A stretch of 31,743 bases of DNA from CAYRHS01 sp964424125 (GCA_964424125.1 CAYRHS010000010.1:1-31743), one strand, 5' to 3'; positions 15,851 to 23,381 are shown, counted from the first letter of the stretch. Numbers and translations: made by a program. Notes: a model not told the origin generated them from the letters alone.

Positions 15851-15866
15851 GGCCGTGAGAGCGCAA
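15838..15866 (-). promoter_or_regulatory. Sigma-70-type promoter of the ArsR-SRPBCC operon
   Basis: Read on the minus strand: -35 TTGCGC (15866-15861), a 17-bp spacer, then -10 TAACGT (15843-15838). Transcription should start at about 15831, within a few bases of the ATG at 15829, giving a leaderless or nearly leaderless mRNA. Confidence 0.55.
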
Positions 15867-15979
15867 CCGTCGACGCTGGTGTCGCGGTCGGAACGGGCAG
15901 GGACTTGGGACTCTGGGTACCGCCCCACCGATCGGTTTGACTCGAGTGAGTCGACGCGAGCGCGACCTGGAGGCCGGCC

Positions 15980-16685
15980 GTGAAGGCGATCGTGGCCACC
16001 GGCTATGGGGGACCGGAGGTCCTTCAGCTTCGCCGGCGCGAACGCCGAGTACCTCTCCATGCCCGAAGACGGGATGATGGCGACCCTGCCGGCCAACACG
16101 AGCTACGAGGAAGCAGCCGTGCTTCCCGTCGGAGGGCTCACCGCGCTGTACTTCCTGCGCCGGGGCGGGATTCGTCGGGGCCAGAAGATCCTCATCGTCG
16201 GTGGTGCCGGGAGCGTCGGCACCTTCGCGGTGCAGCTCGCTCGGCACTTCGGGGCCGAGGCCACCGCGGTGTGCAGCACCACGGCCGTGGAGCTCGTGAG
16301 GTCGCTCGGAGCGGACAAGGTGATCGACTACACGAAGGAAAACTTCGCGACGAGCGGCAAGACCTACGACATCGTCTTCGACGCGGCACGCAAGACGTCG
16401 TTCTCGCGTTGCGGAGGATCACTGAAGAAGGGCGGCGTGTACCTCACGCTCGACTGGCCGATCCGTGAAGCGCTCTGGCGCTCGATCGTGGGCGACAAGA
16501 AGGTCGTGATCGGGATGGCCCCCAAGCACCTCGAAGACCTCCTCTTCCTCAAGGACCTCGTCGAAGCGGGGGAGCTGCGGTCGGTCATCGACCGGTGCTA
16601 CCCGCTGGAGCAGATTGCCGAGGCCCATCGCTACGTCGAGGAGGGGCACAAGCACGGGAATCTCGTCATCACCGTCGGGACGTGA
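15980..16685 (+). pseudogene. Zinc-type alcohol dehydrogenase/quinone-oxidoreductase-like gene with internal deletion
   Basis: A GTG at 15980 with GGAGG six bases upstream opens (M)KAIVATGYGGPEVLQLRR, the exact N-terminus of medium-chain (MDR) oxidoreductases. It then breaks. A different frame continues with FAGANAEYLSMPED, EEAAVLPVGGLTALYFLRRG, the cofactor loop ILIVGGAGSVGTFAVQLARH and KVIDYTKENF. It ends with YPLEQIAEAHRYVEEGHKHG. About 85 residues that should lie between 'PEVLQLR' and 'GANAEYL' are missing: the GroES-like domain with its substrate pocket. The junction near 16020-16035 also changes frame. The Rossmann half could be translated from an internal start (about 16005), but it would lack the catalytic domain. 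I regard it as a deletion pseudogene. Confidence 0.75.
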
Positions 16686-16760
16686 ACCGGGTCGAGAACC
16701 AGCGCGTCGTCGTGTCATGAGACGGCAGACCGGTCGTGCGCAGGCTCCGAGGTTGCAGCC

Positions 16761-18125
16761 ATGGGTGGTCGCGACGTGACTGCTGAGCTCCGTGGCCCGG
16801 TCTCGCGTCACCCGGTTGGCCCGTACCACCCGAGGACGGAACGTCATCGCCGGCTCGCACGTGGCCGGCTGCGCCTGCGTGACGCCTCGGCCATGGCGAT
16901 CGGCGGGATGATCGGTGGCGGCATCTTCTCGGTGCTCGGAGTCACGATCCGCCTCGCGGGCCATCTGGCGTTCGTCTGCTTCGTGATCGGCGGGTTGGTC
17001 GCGCTGGTCACGGCGCGATCCTTTGCCGGTCTCACACAGCGGGCCGGGCGGTCGGGCGGTCCGTACGCCTACCTGCGCCAGGCCGGCTACCCCCAGTTGG
17101 CCGGGATCACGAGCTGGTACCTGGCGGTGGGCTACGTGTTCGCGCTCGCGGTTTACGCCTTCACGTTCGGTCACTACGTCGCGCGTCTCATCGGCGCGGG
17201 GGATCTGTTCGCGCGGCTCGCGGCGGTTGGCGTCCTGGCCGTGTTCTGGCTCGTCAACGCGCGCGGCGTCGGCGCGTCGAGCATCACCGAGGATGCCGTC
17301 GTCCTGACGAAGCTCCTGGTGCTCGCGGGGATCGCAGCGGTCGGACTCTTCGCCTGGTCGTCGAGCGAGCTCGGCCCCCTGGCCAACGAGGGAACGCTCG
17401 GCGTGTTCGTGGGGGCTGCCTCGATCTTCGTGGCCTACGAGGGCTTCGAGCTGCTGTCGTACGACTACGACGACATCGATCGTCCCGCGCAGACGATGCC
17501 CCGCGCCCTGTACCTGTCGGTGGTCGTGGTGATCGCGGTCTACGTGTCGGTCACGCTCGGGTCACAGATGCTCGTCCCGGACCACCTGATCGTGGCGCAG
17601 CGCGAGGTGGCCTTCGCGGCCGTCGGTCAGCGTGCCCTCGGCGGGGTCGGGCGATGGTTGGCCACCGGCGCCGCGGTGCTCGCCACCTCCTCGGCCATCA
17701 ACGCCACCCTGTTCTCGACCGGGCGCCTGATCCGTGATCTGAGCGACGCGCGCGAGCTCCCCGCACGCTTGGGGGGCACCTCGCGAGGGCTACCAGTGAC
17801 CGCCATGTGGATGCTCGCCGCCGCCGGGGCATTCTTCGCAATGCTCCCGCGCATCGACAGTCTGGTCGCGCTCGGGTCGGTGACGTTCCTCGGGGTGTTC
17901 GGCCTGATCAACCATCTCTACGCGCGCGTCGTGGATCGGCGTCTTGACCGCGTGCTCGGGCACCTGGGCTCGTTGGCGTGCACCGCAGCGATCGTCGTCG
18001 TGGTCGTCGAGCTCGCGACGGCCGACCTCACGACCCTGGGCTTGATCGGCGGGTCGTTCGTCGTTGTCGCGGGCGCCCGTGTTTCCTTCGTGCGGCGGAT
18101 GCGGTCCTCCGATCGCCAGCGCTGA
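16761..18125 (+). CDS. APC-family amino acid permease
   Basis: The product has about twelve hydrophobic segments after a basic N-terminal tail. Helix 1 carries the APC signature DASAMAIGGMIGGGIFSVLG, whose unwound Gly-rich segment binds the substrate amino and carboxyl groups. Helix 2/3 reads RSFAGLTQRAGRSGGPYAYL, and helix 6 contains FVAYEGFELLSYDYDDIDRP, the family's 'F.ayeGfe...yd..di..P' block. This is closest to the YfnA/cationic amino acid transporter-like branch. No clear Shine-Dalgarno precedes the ATG at 16761; the true start may be one of the GTGs in the next 40 codons, before the basic RRLARGRLRLRD segment. It is probably a proton-coupled amino acid importer; substrate unknown. Confidence 0.85.
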   Translation: MGGRDVTAELRGPVSRHPVGPYHPRTERHRRLARGRLRLRDASAMAIGGMIGGGIFSVLGVTIRLAGHLAFVCFVIGGLVALVTARSFAGLTQRAGRSGGPYAYLRQAGYPQLAGITSWYLAVGYVFALAVYAFTFGHYVARLIGAGDLFARLAAVGVLAVFWLVNARGVGASSITEDAVVLTKLLVLAGIAAVGLFAWSSSELGPLANEGTLGVFVGAASIFVAYEGFELLSYDYDDIDRPAQTMPRALYLSVVVVIAVYVSVTLGSQMLVPDHLIVAQREVAFAAVGQRALGGVGRWLATGAAVLATSSAINATLFSTGRLIRDLSDARELPARLGGTSRGLPVTAMWMLAAAGAFFAMLPRIDSLVALGSVTFLGVFGLINHLYARVVDRRLDRVLGHLGSLACTAAIVVVVVELATADLTTLGLIGGSFVVVAGARVSFVRRMRSSDRQR

Positions 18126-18297
18126 GCTGACGCTCCGCGTGCGGTGCAGGCGGCGGCTCATCGGAAGCTCCACCGACGTGCGCGGTTCTGCGCTCTTGGC
18201 GGCGATTCGCTGAAGGTCGAGGTGGAACCCGCGGACCGATGAGGGTTGTCGCATCGCGTCGCGACCGGGGCGCGCCGCGTTCGACAGCGGCTCGCGT

Positions 18298-18303
18298 TAC
18301 GGT
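18298..18303 (+). promoter_or_regulatory. Possible -10 box for a leaderless transcript
   Basis: TACGGT ends six bases before the GTG at 18310, so transcription would begin at or next to that start codon. No good -35 box lies 16-18 bp upstream, which is common for leaderless actinobacterial promoters. Confidence 0.35.
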
Positions 18304-18309
18304 GGCCGC

Positions 18310-18372
18310 GTGCGCTTCGACGACATCGACGCGGGCGCCGGCGACGGACTCGGCCTCCGTCCACTGCGGTGA
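18310..18372 (+). CDS. Putative 20-codon leaderless mini-ORF
   Basis: A GTG at 18310 opens a 20-residue frame (VRFDDIDAGAGDGLGLRPLR) ending in a TGA at 18370-18372. That TGA overlaps the GTG (18369) of the SRPBCC gene in the tetranucleotide GTGA. There is no Shine-Dalgarno site, but a TACGGT box sits at leaderless spacing. It could be a coupling peptide that delivers ribosomes to the next gene, or the true N-terminus of that gene separated by a sequencing error. Confidence 0.35.
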   Translation: MRFDDIDAGAGDGLGLRPLR

Positions 18373-18962
18373 GCTGGATCCTCGTCGGCGTCCTGGCCGC
18401 GGTGATCGTTGGCGGCGTCGCCACGCAGCTGTGGCTCATGCGAACGGGACGCCTCACGCTCGACACCGGTTGGGGTCGCACGACGCATCCGGTCGGGCCA
18501 ATGACGTACCGCATCGCCGCCCCCCGCGAGCTCGTGTTCGAGCAGCTCGCCGCGCCCTACCTCGGTCGGACCCCGAAAGAGCTACGAGCGAAGCTCGAGG
18601 TGCAGGAGCGAGGTGAGGACCTCGTCCTCGCCCGCCACTGGACGAGGGGCAAGCTCGTCACCGCCCAGACAGTCGAGACGGTCGGTTTCGAACCCCCCGA
18701 GCGCATTCGCTTCCGCCACGTCCGGGGCCCGGTCCCGCATGCGCTCGAGGAGTTCGTACTGACCGAAGAGGGAGCCGAGACCGAGCTCGTGTACCGCGGC
18801 GAGCTCGGTCTCGACTTCTGGTTCTTCGGTGCGCTCGCCGCTCGGGCCTGGGTGCGTCCGCAGTGGGAAGCGGCGGTACGGGAGTCGCTCGACTCGGCGA
18901 AGCAGGGAGCGGAGGAGCGGGCAGCCGCACGAGCCCGCCGCGCCGAGGGACCTCCGAGCTAG
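18369..18962 (+). CDS. Membrane-anchored SRPBCC/polyketide-cyclase-like protein
   Basis: I start the protein at the GTG 18369, directly before a single N-terminal membrane helix (SWILVGVLAAVIVGGVATQL). The frame is open upstream but Arg-rich and non-coding-like there. Residues 40-165 or so read as an SRPBCC fold: TYRIAAPRELVFEQLAAPYL is the helix-grip opening, then LEVQERGEDLVLARHW, ERIRFRHVRGPVPHALEEFV, and ETELVYRGELGLDFWFFGAL. These match CoxG/polyketide-cyclase-type lipid-binding domains. A basic helix forms the C-terminus. It probably binds a hydrophobic ligand at the cytoplasmic membrane face. Its stop shares CTAG (18959-18962) with the convergent methyltransferase gene. Confidence 0.75.
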   Translation: MSWILVGVLAAVIVGGVATQLWLMRTGRLTLDTGWGRTTHPVGPMTYRIAAPRELVFEQLAAPYLGRTPKELRAKLEVQERGEDLVLARHWTRGKLVTAQTVETVGFEPPERIRFRHVRGPVPHALEEFVLTEEGAETELVYRGELGLDFWFFGALAARAWVRPQWEAAVRESLDSAKQGAEERAAARARRAEGPPS

Positions 18963-19801
18963 GGACGCGAGGCGACGTAGGCGGCGTAGCCGAGCTCGCC
19001 GCGACGGACGGCGTCGGAGGCCTGGCCGAGCAACAGCCGCCCCAGTTCGGTGAGCTCGCTTGCCGAGACCTCGGCGGAGTCCGTCAGGGACGCGAGCTCG
19101 GGCCCGAGCGTTTCGGACGGGTCGGGCACGATGCCGACCCGGACCGCGCCCTCGAGGAGCGCGAGGCGTCGGCGGGCCTTGGCCAGGAAGGACGCGAGCG
19201 CGTCGTCGCGGGTATCGACCAGGTGCACCTCGAAGCCACGGGTCCGGAGCAGATCGGTGTACCCGTCGCGGGGGAGCGCGCCGGCGACGCAGCTGATCCA
19301 GGCGATGACGGTGTCGAGCGGTTCCGGGAGGTCACCGTCGAGCGTCACGTCGCTGAGCACGAAGCGTCCGCCCGGCCGGAGCACACGGTGGATTCCCTCG
19401 ACGGCATCCAGCTTGTCGGGCACCGCGGAGAGGACGCACTCCGAGGTGACGACGTCGAAGGTCGCCCGGCCGTACGGCAAGGCCTCGGCGTCGCCCACCG
19501 AGACGGCGCCGCGTCCCGATGCTTGCGCGGCGAGGGCGGCGCTGTAGTCGAGGCCGAAGCCGACGAATCCGCGCTCGGCGAGGAGTTCGAGGGTCGCGCC
19601 CGTGCCCGAGCCGACATCGAGGGCGCGCCCGCCGCCGGGGAGATCGGCGCGGTCGAGTATCGCCGCTGTGAGCTGCGCTCCACCGGGCCGCAGGGCGTCG
19701 CCCGCGAGGAGCTGCGCCGCGGGATGCCCCCAGAGGTCCGCGCACTGGCACTTGAACTCGACCCCGTCGACCGGCGGCGTGGGGAGGACCGGCGTGCTCA
19801 C
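18959..19801 (-). CDS. SAM methyltransferase coupled to the radical SAM gene
   Basis: The start is the GTG at 19801, overlapping the stop of the radical SAM gene (GTGA, 19798-19801). The 280-residue protein has an N-terminal EFKCQCADLWGHPAAQLLAG followed by DALRPGG, the 'L.G..LrPGG..LT' preface also seen in ArsM-like enzymes and in methyltransferases paired with radical SAM proteins. The SAM fold follows: ALDVGSGTGATLELL (motif I, about 60-74), GFGLDYS, GDAEALPYGRATFDVVTSEC and HRVLRPGGRFVLSDV. Cys18 and Cys20 near the N-terminus and the Cys in SECVLS are notable for a thiol- or metalloid-handling enzyme. The substrate is unknown. Tight coupling implies that it acts on the product, or in the same pathway, as the radical SAM enzyme. 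Confidence 0.85.
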   Translation of the reverse strand: MSTPVLPTPPVDGVEFKCQCADLWGHPAAQLLAGDALRPGGAQLTAAILDRADLPGGGRALDVGSGTGATLELLAERGFVGFGLDYSAALAAQASGRGAVSVGDAEALPYGRATFDVVTSECVLSAVPDKLDAVEGIHRVLRPGGRFVLSDVTLDGDLPEPLDTVIAWISCVAGALPRDGYTDLLRTRGFEVHLVDTRDDALASFLAKARRRLALLEGAVRVGIVPDPSETLGPELASLTDSAEVSASELTELGRLLLGQASDAVRRGELGYAAYVASRP

Positions 19802-21261
19802 GAACGGATCTGCAGCGGGCTCGGTGGTACCGGCCGATGGTCGGGCGCGAACCGGTACAGCGTGTTGTACGCGCAGAAGGGGACGATACGCCCGTCGGGC
19901 AGCGCTTCCTGGATGCAGCACTTCGACACCCGGTCGACGTCGAAGACGTGGCGGTCCATGAAGCCCTCGATCGTGACCGCGAACACCTCGCCGGGCAGGT
20001 CGCCGACCCGGTCGAACTCGGCGAGCAGCGGGTCGCACGCGCAGAGGAACGCCGATTCCTGACGTGCGCTGCCGGGTGGCGACGACTTGGAGTAGAGGCG
20101 CTCGAGGGTTGCGCGCATCTCGAGGGCGTCTTCACGGAACGCTTCGGAGAGATTCGGCATCGAGCTGTTCTCGACGTAGTCGAGGTAGTCCGGCACGTCG
20201 ACGAGCCGGGTCACGGGGGTGATCTCGCCCTCGGTCACCCACGCGTAGGTCGCCGCAGTGCACATCGGGTCGCAGCAGGGGATCGGGACGAAGTCGTCGC
20301 GGCCGAACAGCTCGCTCTGGGCGTCGATCGCGTCGATCACGTCGGTGAGGGTCATGCGGTCGTTCGGTTCGAAGGCCACGAAGCGACCCTCGCCGAACTG
20401 GGGTTGCAGCGACACTGCCCGCACGGCCGGGTGCTGCGCGGCGAAGCGCACGACGTCGCCGACCTCGTGGTCGTTCACGCCCTTCACCACCGTGGCGACC
20501 AACACGACGCGCGCGCCGGCGTCGGTGAGATTGGCGAGGGCCTGCTCCTTCACGGGCAACAGGTCGGCGCGGCCCCGCAGGGTCTCGTAGGTCCGGGACT
20601 CGAACCCGTCGAACTGGAGGTACACGAGCAGGTCGCGCTCGGCGATCGCGGCGGCGAACTCCGGAGCCCGGGCGATGCGCACGCCGTTGGTGTTCACCAC
20701 GACGTACTGGAAGGGGTGCTCGCGCACGGCGTCGGCGATCTCGAGGAACTGTGGGTGCAGTGTCGGCTCACCGCCCGAGAGCATCACCACGTCGGCCTCG
20801 CCGCCCTCGGCGCGCAACACCGCGCGAGCCATCGCCTCGACCTCGTCGAGCGACCGATGGGCGACGTGCGCGTCGCCGGCGAAGCAGGCCGGGCAAGCCA
20901 GGTTGCACGCCTCGGTGATCTCCATCACCGTCACGCAGGCGTGCTGCTGGTGCTCGGGGCAGAACCCGCAGTCGTAGGGGCAGCCGTGCTCCGACTCCGT
21001 CGCCGCGTGCTGCGGTCGGCGACCGGGCCGGCTGAAGCGCCGGCTCCAGTGGTACCAGGCCGCGTCGGAGAGCGTGAGCGTCTCGGTGATCCCGTGATCG
21101 GGGCACTCGCGGCGTAGCCAGATCTTGCCGTCGCGCTCGAGGGTCTGGGCGGGCAGGACCGCCAGGCACGAGGGGCACAGCGCCTTGGTCTGCGCGAGCA
21201 CTCGCTCCTCGCCGGGCCCCGTTGCGGACGCGCGGGACGGAGGATCGGAGACGGTGGTCAT
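19798..21261 (-). CDS. Cys-rich radical SAM protein, MJ0619/Tes-like
   Basis: This is a 487-residue protein. The N-terminus holds a zinc-ribbon-like CPSC (C29, C32) and RECPDHG (C53). Then comes EHGCPYDCGFCPEHQQHAC (C94, C98, C101, C109), directly before the radical SAM cluster motif CNLACPAC (CxxxCxxC; C119, C123, C126), which binds the SAM-cleaving [4Fe-4S] cluster. VVMLSGGEPTLHP holds the SAM-contacting GGEP (163-166). The C-terminal part carries CCDPMC (329-334), LCACDP, and SKCCIQEALPDGRIVPFCAYN (C448, C449, C463), suitable for auxiliary clusters. This order is that of the MJ0619 family, which includes the archaeal tetraether synthase Tes. A lipid role here is inference only; TrsS- or ArsS-like thiol or metalloid chemistry is an alternative. 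No good ribosome binding site precedes the ATG at 21261. Confidence 0.85.
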   Translation of the reverse strand: MTTVSDPPSRASATGPGEERVLAQTKALCPSCLAVLPAQTLERDGKIWLRRECPDHGITETLTLSDAAWYHWSRRFSRPGRRPQHAATESEHGCPYDCGFCPEHQQHACVTVMEITEACNLACPACFAGDAHVAHRSLDEVEAMARAVLRAEGGEADVVMLSGGEPTLHPQFLEIADAVREHPFQYVVVNTNGVRIARAPEFAAAIAERDLLVYLQFDGFESRTYETLRGRADLLPVKEQALANLTDAGARVVLVATVVKGVNDHEVGDVVRFAAQHPAVRAVSLQPQFGEGRFVAFEPNDRMTLTDVIDAIDAQSELFGRDDFVPIPCCDPMCTAATYAWVTEGEITPVTRLVDVPDYLDYVENSSMPNLSEAFREDALEMRATLERLYSKSSPPGSARQESAFLCACDPLLAEFDRVGDLPGEVFAVTIEGFMDRHVFDVDRVSKCCIQEALPDGRIVPFCAYNTLYRFAPDHRPVPPSPLQIRS

Positions 21262-21358
21262 CAGGGCAGAAACCCGGGCTCGCCTCTGCGCATTCCCGAA
21301 CCAGCCGCCGCCAGTTCCCTCACGGCGTCGGACATCGCCCGGCGCCCCTCAGCGCCGC

Positions 21359-22379
21359 TCAGCTCGGTGCCCCCGCGAGCTCGGTGTCGGGGAGGAAGGT
21401 GGACCACGCGAACCAGAAGGTATCCACGTGCACGACCGGCGGGAGGCGGGACCCGGACAGCGACCCTGCCGTGGCCTCACCCAGGATGTTCCATGTGCTG
21501 GCGGTCTCACGGTCGCGGAACCCGCCCCCCACGGGCTCGAAGGTGAGCCGACGACCGTCGACGAGCGGCTCGAACACGCCGGTGGCGCCGATGTCACGGC
21601 CCTCCTCGACGGCGGTCGAGTCCAGGGCCGAGGCGGTGCCCGACTTGTACAGCAGGACGGCCGGCCGAGCGCCGACCGTCACCTCGATCACGCGTTGCTC
21701 GGCGAGGTCGGAGAGCAGCACCGCGGTCGCAGCCTCCTCGTCCCCGATCCCCACCACCCGTTCCTTGGCCTCGAAACGTCCGTCGACGTCACCGTCGAAG
21801 GCGAAGGGCGGGTTGTCGATGTCGTCGTATCCGGGGTAGGGGTTTCTGGCCGTAGGGACGGCGGTGGCCGGTGTCGCGACTCAGCACCAAGCCGTCAGGA
21901 TTCGTGTCCCTCCAGTCCTCCCACGCCACCGTCGAGACGGGAACGGTCTCGAGCCTCTCGCCGGTCAGCTCTCCCGCGACCGCCTCTCCGGTGAAGTGGC
22001 TCCACAGCGACTCGGTTTGGCGGTCGTACATCACCAGGGCCGAGCGGTACAGCAGTCCCGAGGTGCCGAAGTCGACGATCTCGCCGCCGAGGCGGCGCTC
22101 GTAGGCGCTCGCGGAGTTGCACAACGGACAGTACGAGATGGCGACGGGGATCCCGGCGATCGTGTCGTTCACGATCTCGTGCCACGTCATGATCTGGATG
22201 GGATAGGCACGGGCCTCACCGTCGATCTCGATCGCCAGCACCGGCTCGGNNNNNNNNNNNNNNNNNNNNNNNNNNNNNNNNNNNNNNNNNNNNNNNNNNN
22301 NNNNNNNNNNNNNNNNNNNNNNNNNNNNNNNNNNNNNNNNNNNNNNNNNGATGCCGAGTGCGAGGGTTCGCAACTGCAC
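21359..22379 (-). CDS. DUF3179 protein, interrupted by a frameshift and the N gap
   Basis: Before the gap only VQLRTLALGI (GTG at 22379) is visible, probably a signal or membrane start. After it comes AIEIDGEARAYPIQIMTWHE, then VNDTIAGIPVAISYCPLCNS, FGTSGLLYRSALVMYDRQT and ESLWSHFTGEAVAGEL. This is the DUF3179 core, with its conserved CPLCN motif. At about 21851 the frame changes: one extra C in GGCC separates RPYG from NPYPGYDDIDNPPF, and the new frame runs to 21359 with FGVF-like strands (TGVFEPLVDGRRLTFEPVGG). Removing that base restores a normal DUF3179 protein, so an assembly indel is as likely as a real mutation. DUF3179 proteins are uncharacterised and probably extracytoplasmic. It lies between the sigma/anti-sigma pair and the radical SAM gene, all on the minus strand. 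Confidence 0.7.
22250..22349. other. Scaffold gap of 100 N
   Basis: Exactly 100 ambiguous bases interrupt the DUF3179 gene near its N-terminus. A round 100 usually marks a gap of unknown true length, so distances and the reading frame across it are not reliable. Confidence 0.95.
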
Positions 22380-22464
22380 ACTCTCGGAACCCGGCAGGTC
22401 GCCGCCGGCTTCCCGGGCCGGGAATCTCGCGCCTCATGCGGCACGAGGGCCGCGCGGAGCTCGT

Positions 22465-22737
22465 TCAGCCGGTGTCGTTGGCGAGGGCGTCGCCGAAGCG
22501 CCGCAGGCGTCGCAAAGCCGGCTCGGGCACCGGGGGCGCCTGGTGACGGAGCGCTCGCTTCATCTCCCGGTAGACGGTCGCCTCGAGGCCGCACCGGCGA
22601 CAGTCGTCGAGATGCGCCGCGACGCGCCGCGCGGTGACCGGATCGCTCTGATCGTCGAGGAAGGCCTGGAGCAACCGACCTACCTCGCGGCACGAGAGCG
22701 GCCGGCTGTCGGGTCGAGAGCGCCGAAGGAGTTTCAT
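22465..22737 (-). CDS. Zinc-finger anti-sigma factor (zf-HC2 type)
   Basis: The 90-residue protein has the ZAS/zf-HC2 pattern: SCREVGRLLQAFLDD (C16), then a spaced H42-x3-C46-x2-C49 (AHLDDCRRC) that would bind one zinc. No membrane helix follows, so this is a soluble anti-sigma factor of the kind that can sense redox or ligand changes through the zinc site. The ATG overlaps the stop of the sigma factor gene (ATGA, 22734-22737), as usual for co-translated sigma/anti-sigma pairs. It would hold the sigma factor inactive until the signal arrives. Confidence 0.87.
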   Translation of the reverse strand: MKLLRRSRPDSRPLSCREVGRLLQAFLDDQSDPVTARRVAAHLDDCRRCGLEATVYREMKRALRHQAPPVPEPALRRLRRFGDALANDTG

Positions 22738-23309
22738 CGTGACCTCCTGGGCACGATGCCTGCTCTGCCCAGATCACGGCGCATCCGTCTGCGAGCCCGA
22801 TGGAGACGACTCATGACGGTGCCGATCGGGATACCGAGGATCTCGGCGGCCTCTTCGTAGCTGAGCCCGTCGAGGTCGACGAGCTCCACGACGGACCGGA
22901 AGCGCTCCGGAAGGCCCCGGTACGCCTTCTCCACCGCCGCGTCGAACATCTCGCCGACGACGACGTCCTCGGGACTCGGGCCGGGTGCCGAGGTCTCGAG
23001 CGTCTGGACGGCGTCAGGACTTCGAACCGGCTCCGGCTCGCGACGCCGAAGCCGGTTGAGGTGGGTGTTGCGCAGAATCGTGAGGAGCCACGCCCGCGGA
23101 TGGCGTCCGTCGAAGCGCATGATCGCCCGGTGTGCCCGGAACAGCGTGTCCTGGACGAGGTCTTCCGCGTCGAAGTGATCTCGGGTGATCGAGCACGCGA
23201 CGCGATAGAGGACCTCCACTTCGGGGAGTACGTACCTTCGGAAGGCGGCCTCGGCCTCGTCGTGCTCGTGGAGAGCCGCCGAATCATCGGCTCCGGAGCT
23301 TTCGTGCAC
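22734..23309 (-). CDS. ECF-type RNA polymerase sigma factor
   Basis: The 191-residue protein has only sigma regions 2 and 4. Region 2 includes VLYRVACSITRDHFDAEDLV, QDTLFRAHRAIMRF and HPRAWLLTILRNTHLNRLRR. A Pro-rich linker follows (about 95-120). Region 4 is YRGLPERFRSVVELVDLDGL, then SYEEAAEILGIPIGTVMSRL and HRARRRMRRDL, the -35-reading helix-turn-helix. This is a SigE/RpoE-like ECF factor. The GTG at 23309 lacks a clear Shine-Dalgarno sequence and the exact start is uncertain by a few codons. A matching ECF-type promoter (23356-23381) lies about 50 bp upstream, suggesting autoregulation. The anti-sigma gene overlaps its 3' end. Confidence 0.92.
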   Translation of the reverse strand: MHESSGADDSAALHEHDEAEAAFRRYVLPEVEVLYRVACSITRDHFDAEDLVQDTLFRAHRAIMRFDGRHPRAWLLTILRNTHLNRLRRREPEPVRSPDAVQTLETSAPGPSPEDVVVGEMFDAAVEKAYRGLPERFRSVVELVDLDGLSYEEAAEILGIPIGTVMSRLHRARRRMRRDLGRAGIVPRRSR

Positions 23310-23355
23310 GAGGTAACCAACGCGACGGCCGCGGCCCGCATTCCGGGCTCGGATG

Positions 23356-23381
23356 GACGCCAGCGCGAAGACACCGGTTCC
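23356..23381 (-). promoter_or_regulatory. Probable ECF-type autoregulatory promoter
   Basis: Read on the minus strand: -35 GGAACC (23381-23376), a 16-bp spacer, then -10 CGTC (23359-23356). This is the classical GGAAC-N16-CGTC pattern of SigE/RpoE-like ECF sigma factors, placed about 47 bp before the sigma gene's start. Confidence 0.6.

Noticed and set aside
19837..21117. 426-codon plus-strand open frame opposite the radical SAM gene
   Set aside because: Its His/Val/Glu-rich translation is the typical antisense reading of a GC-rich gene; cysteine motifs lie on the minus strand.
19798..21261. Naming the radical SAM gene tes, trsS or arsS
   Set aside because: Motif order fits the MJ0619 superfamily as a whole; residues visible by eye do not separate these subfamilies, so no symbol is given.
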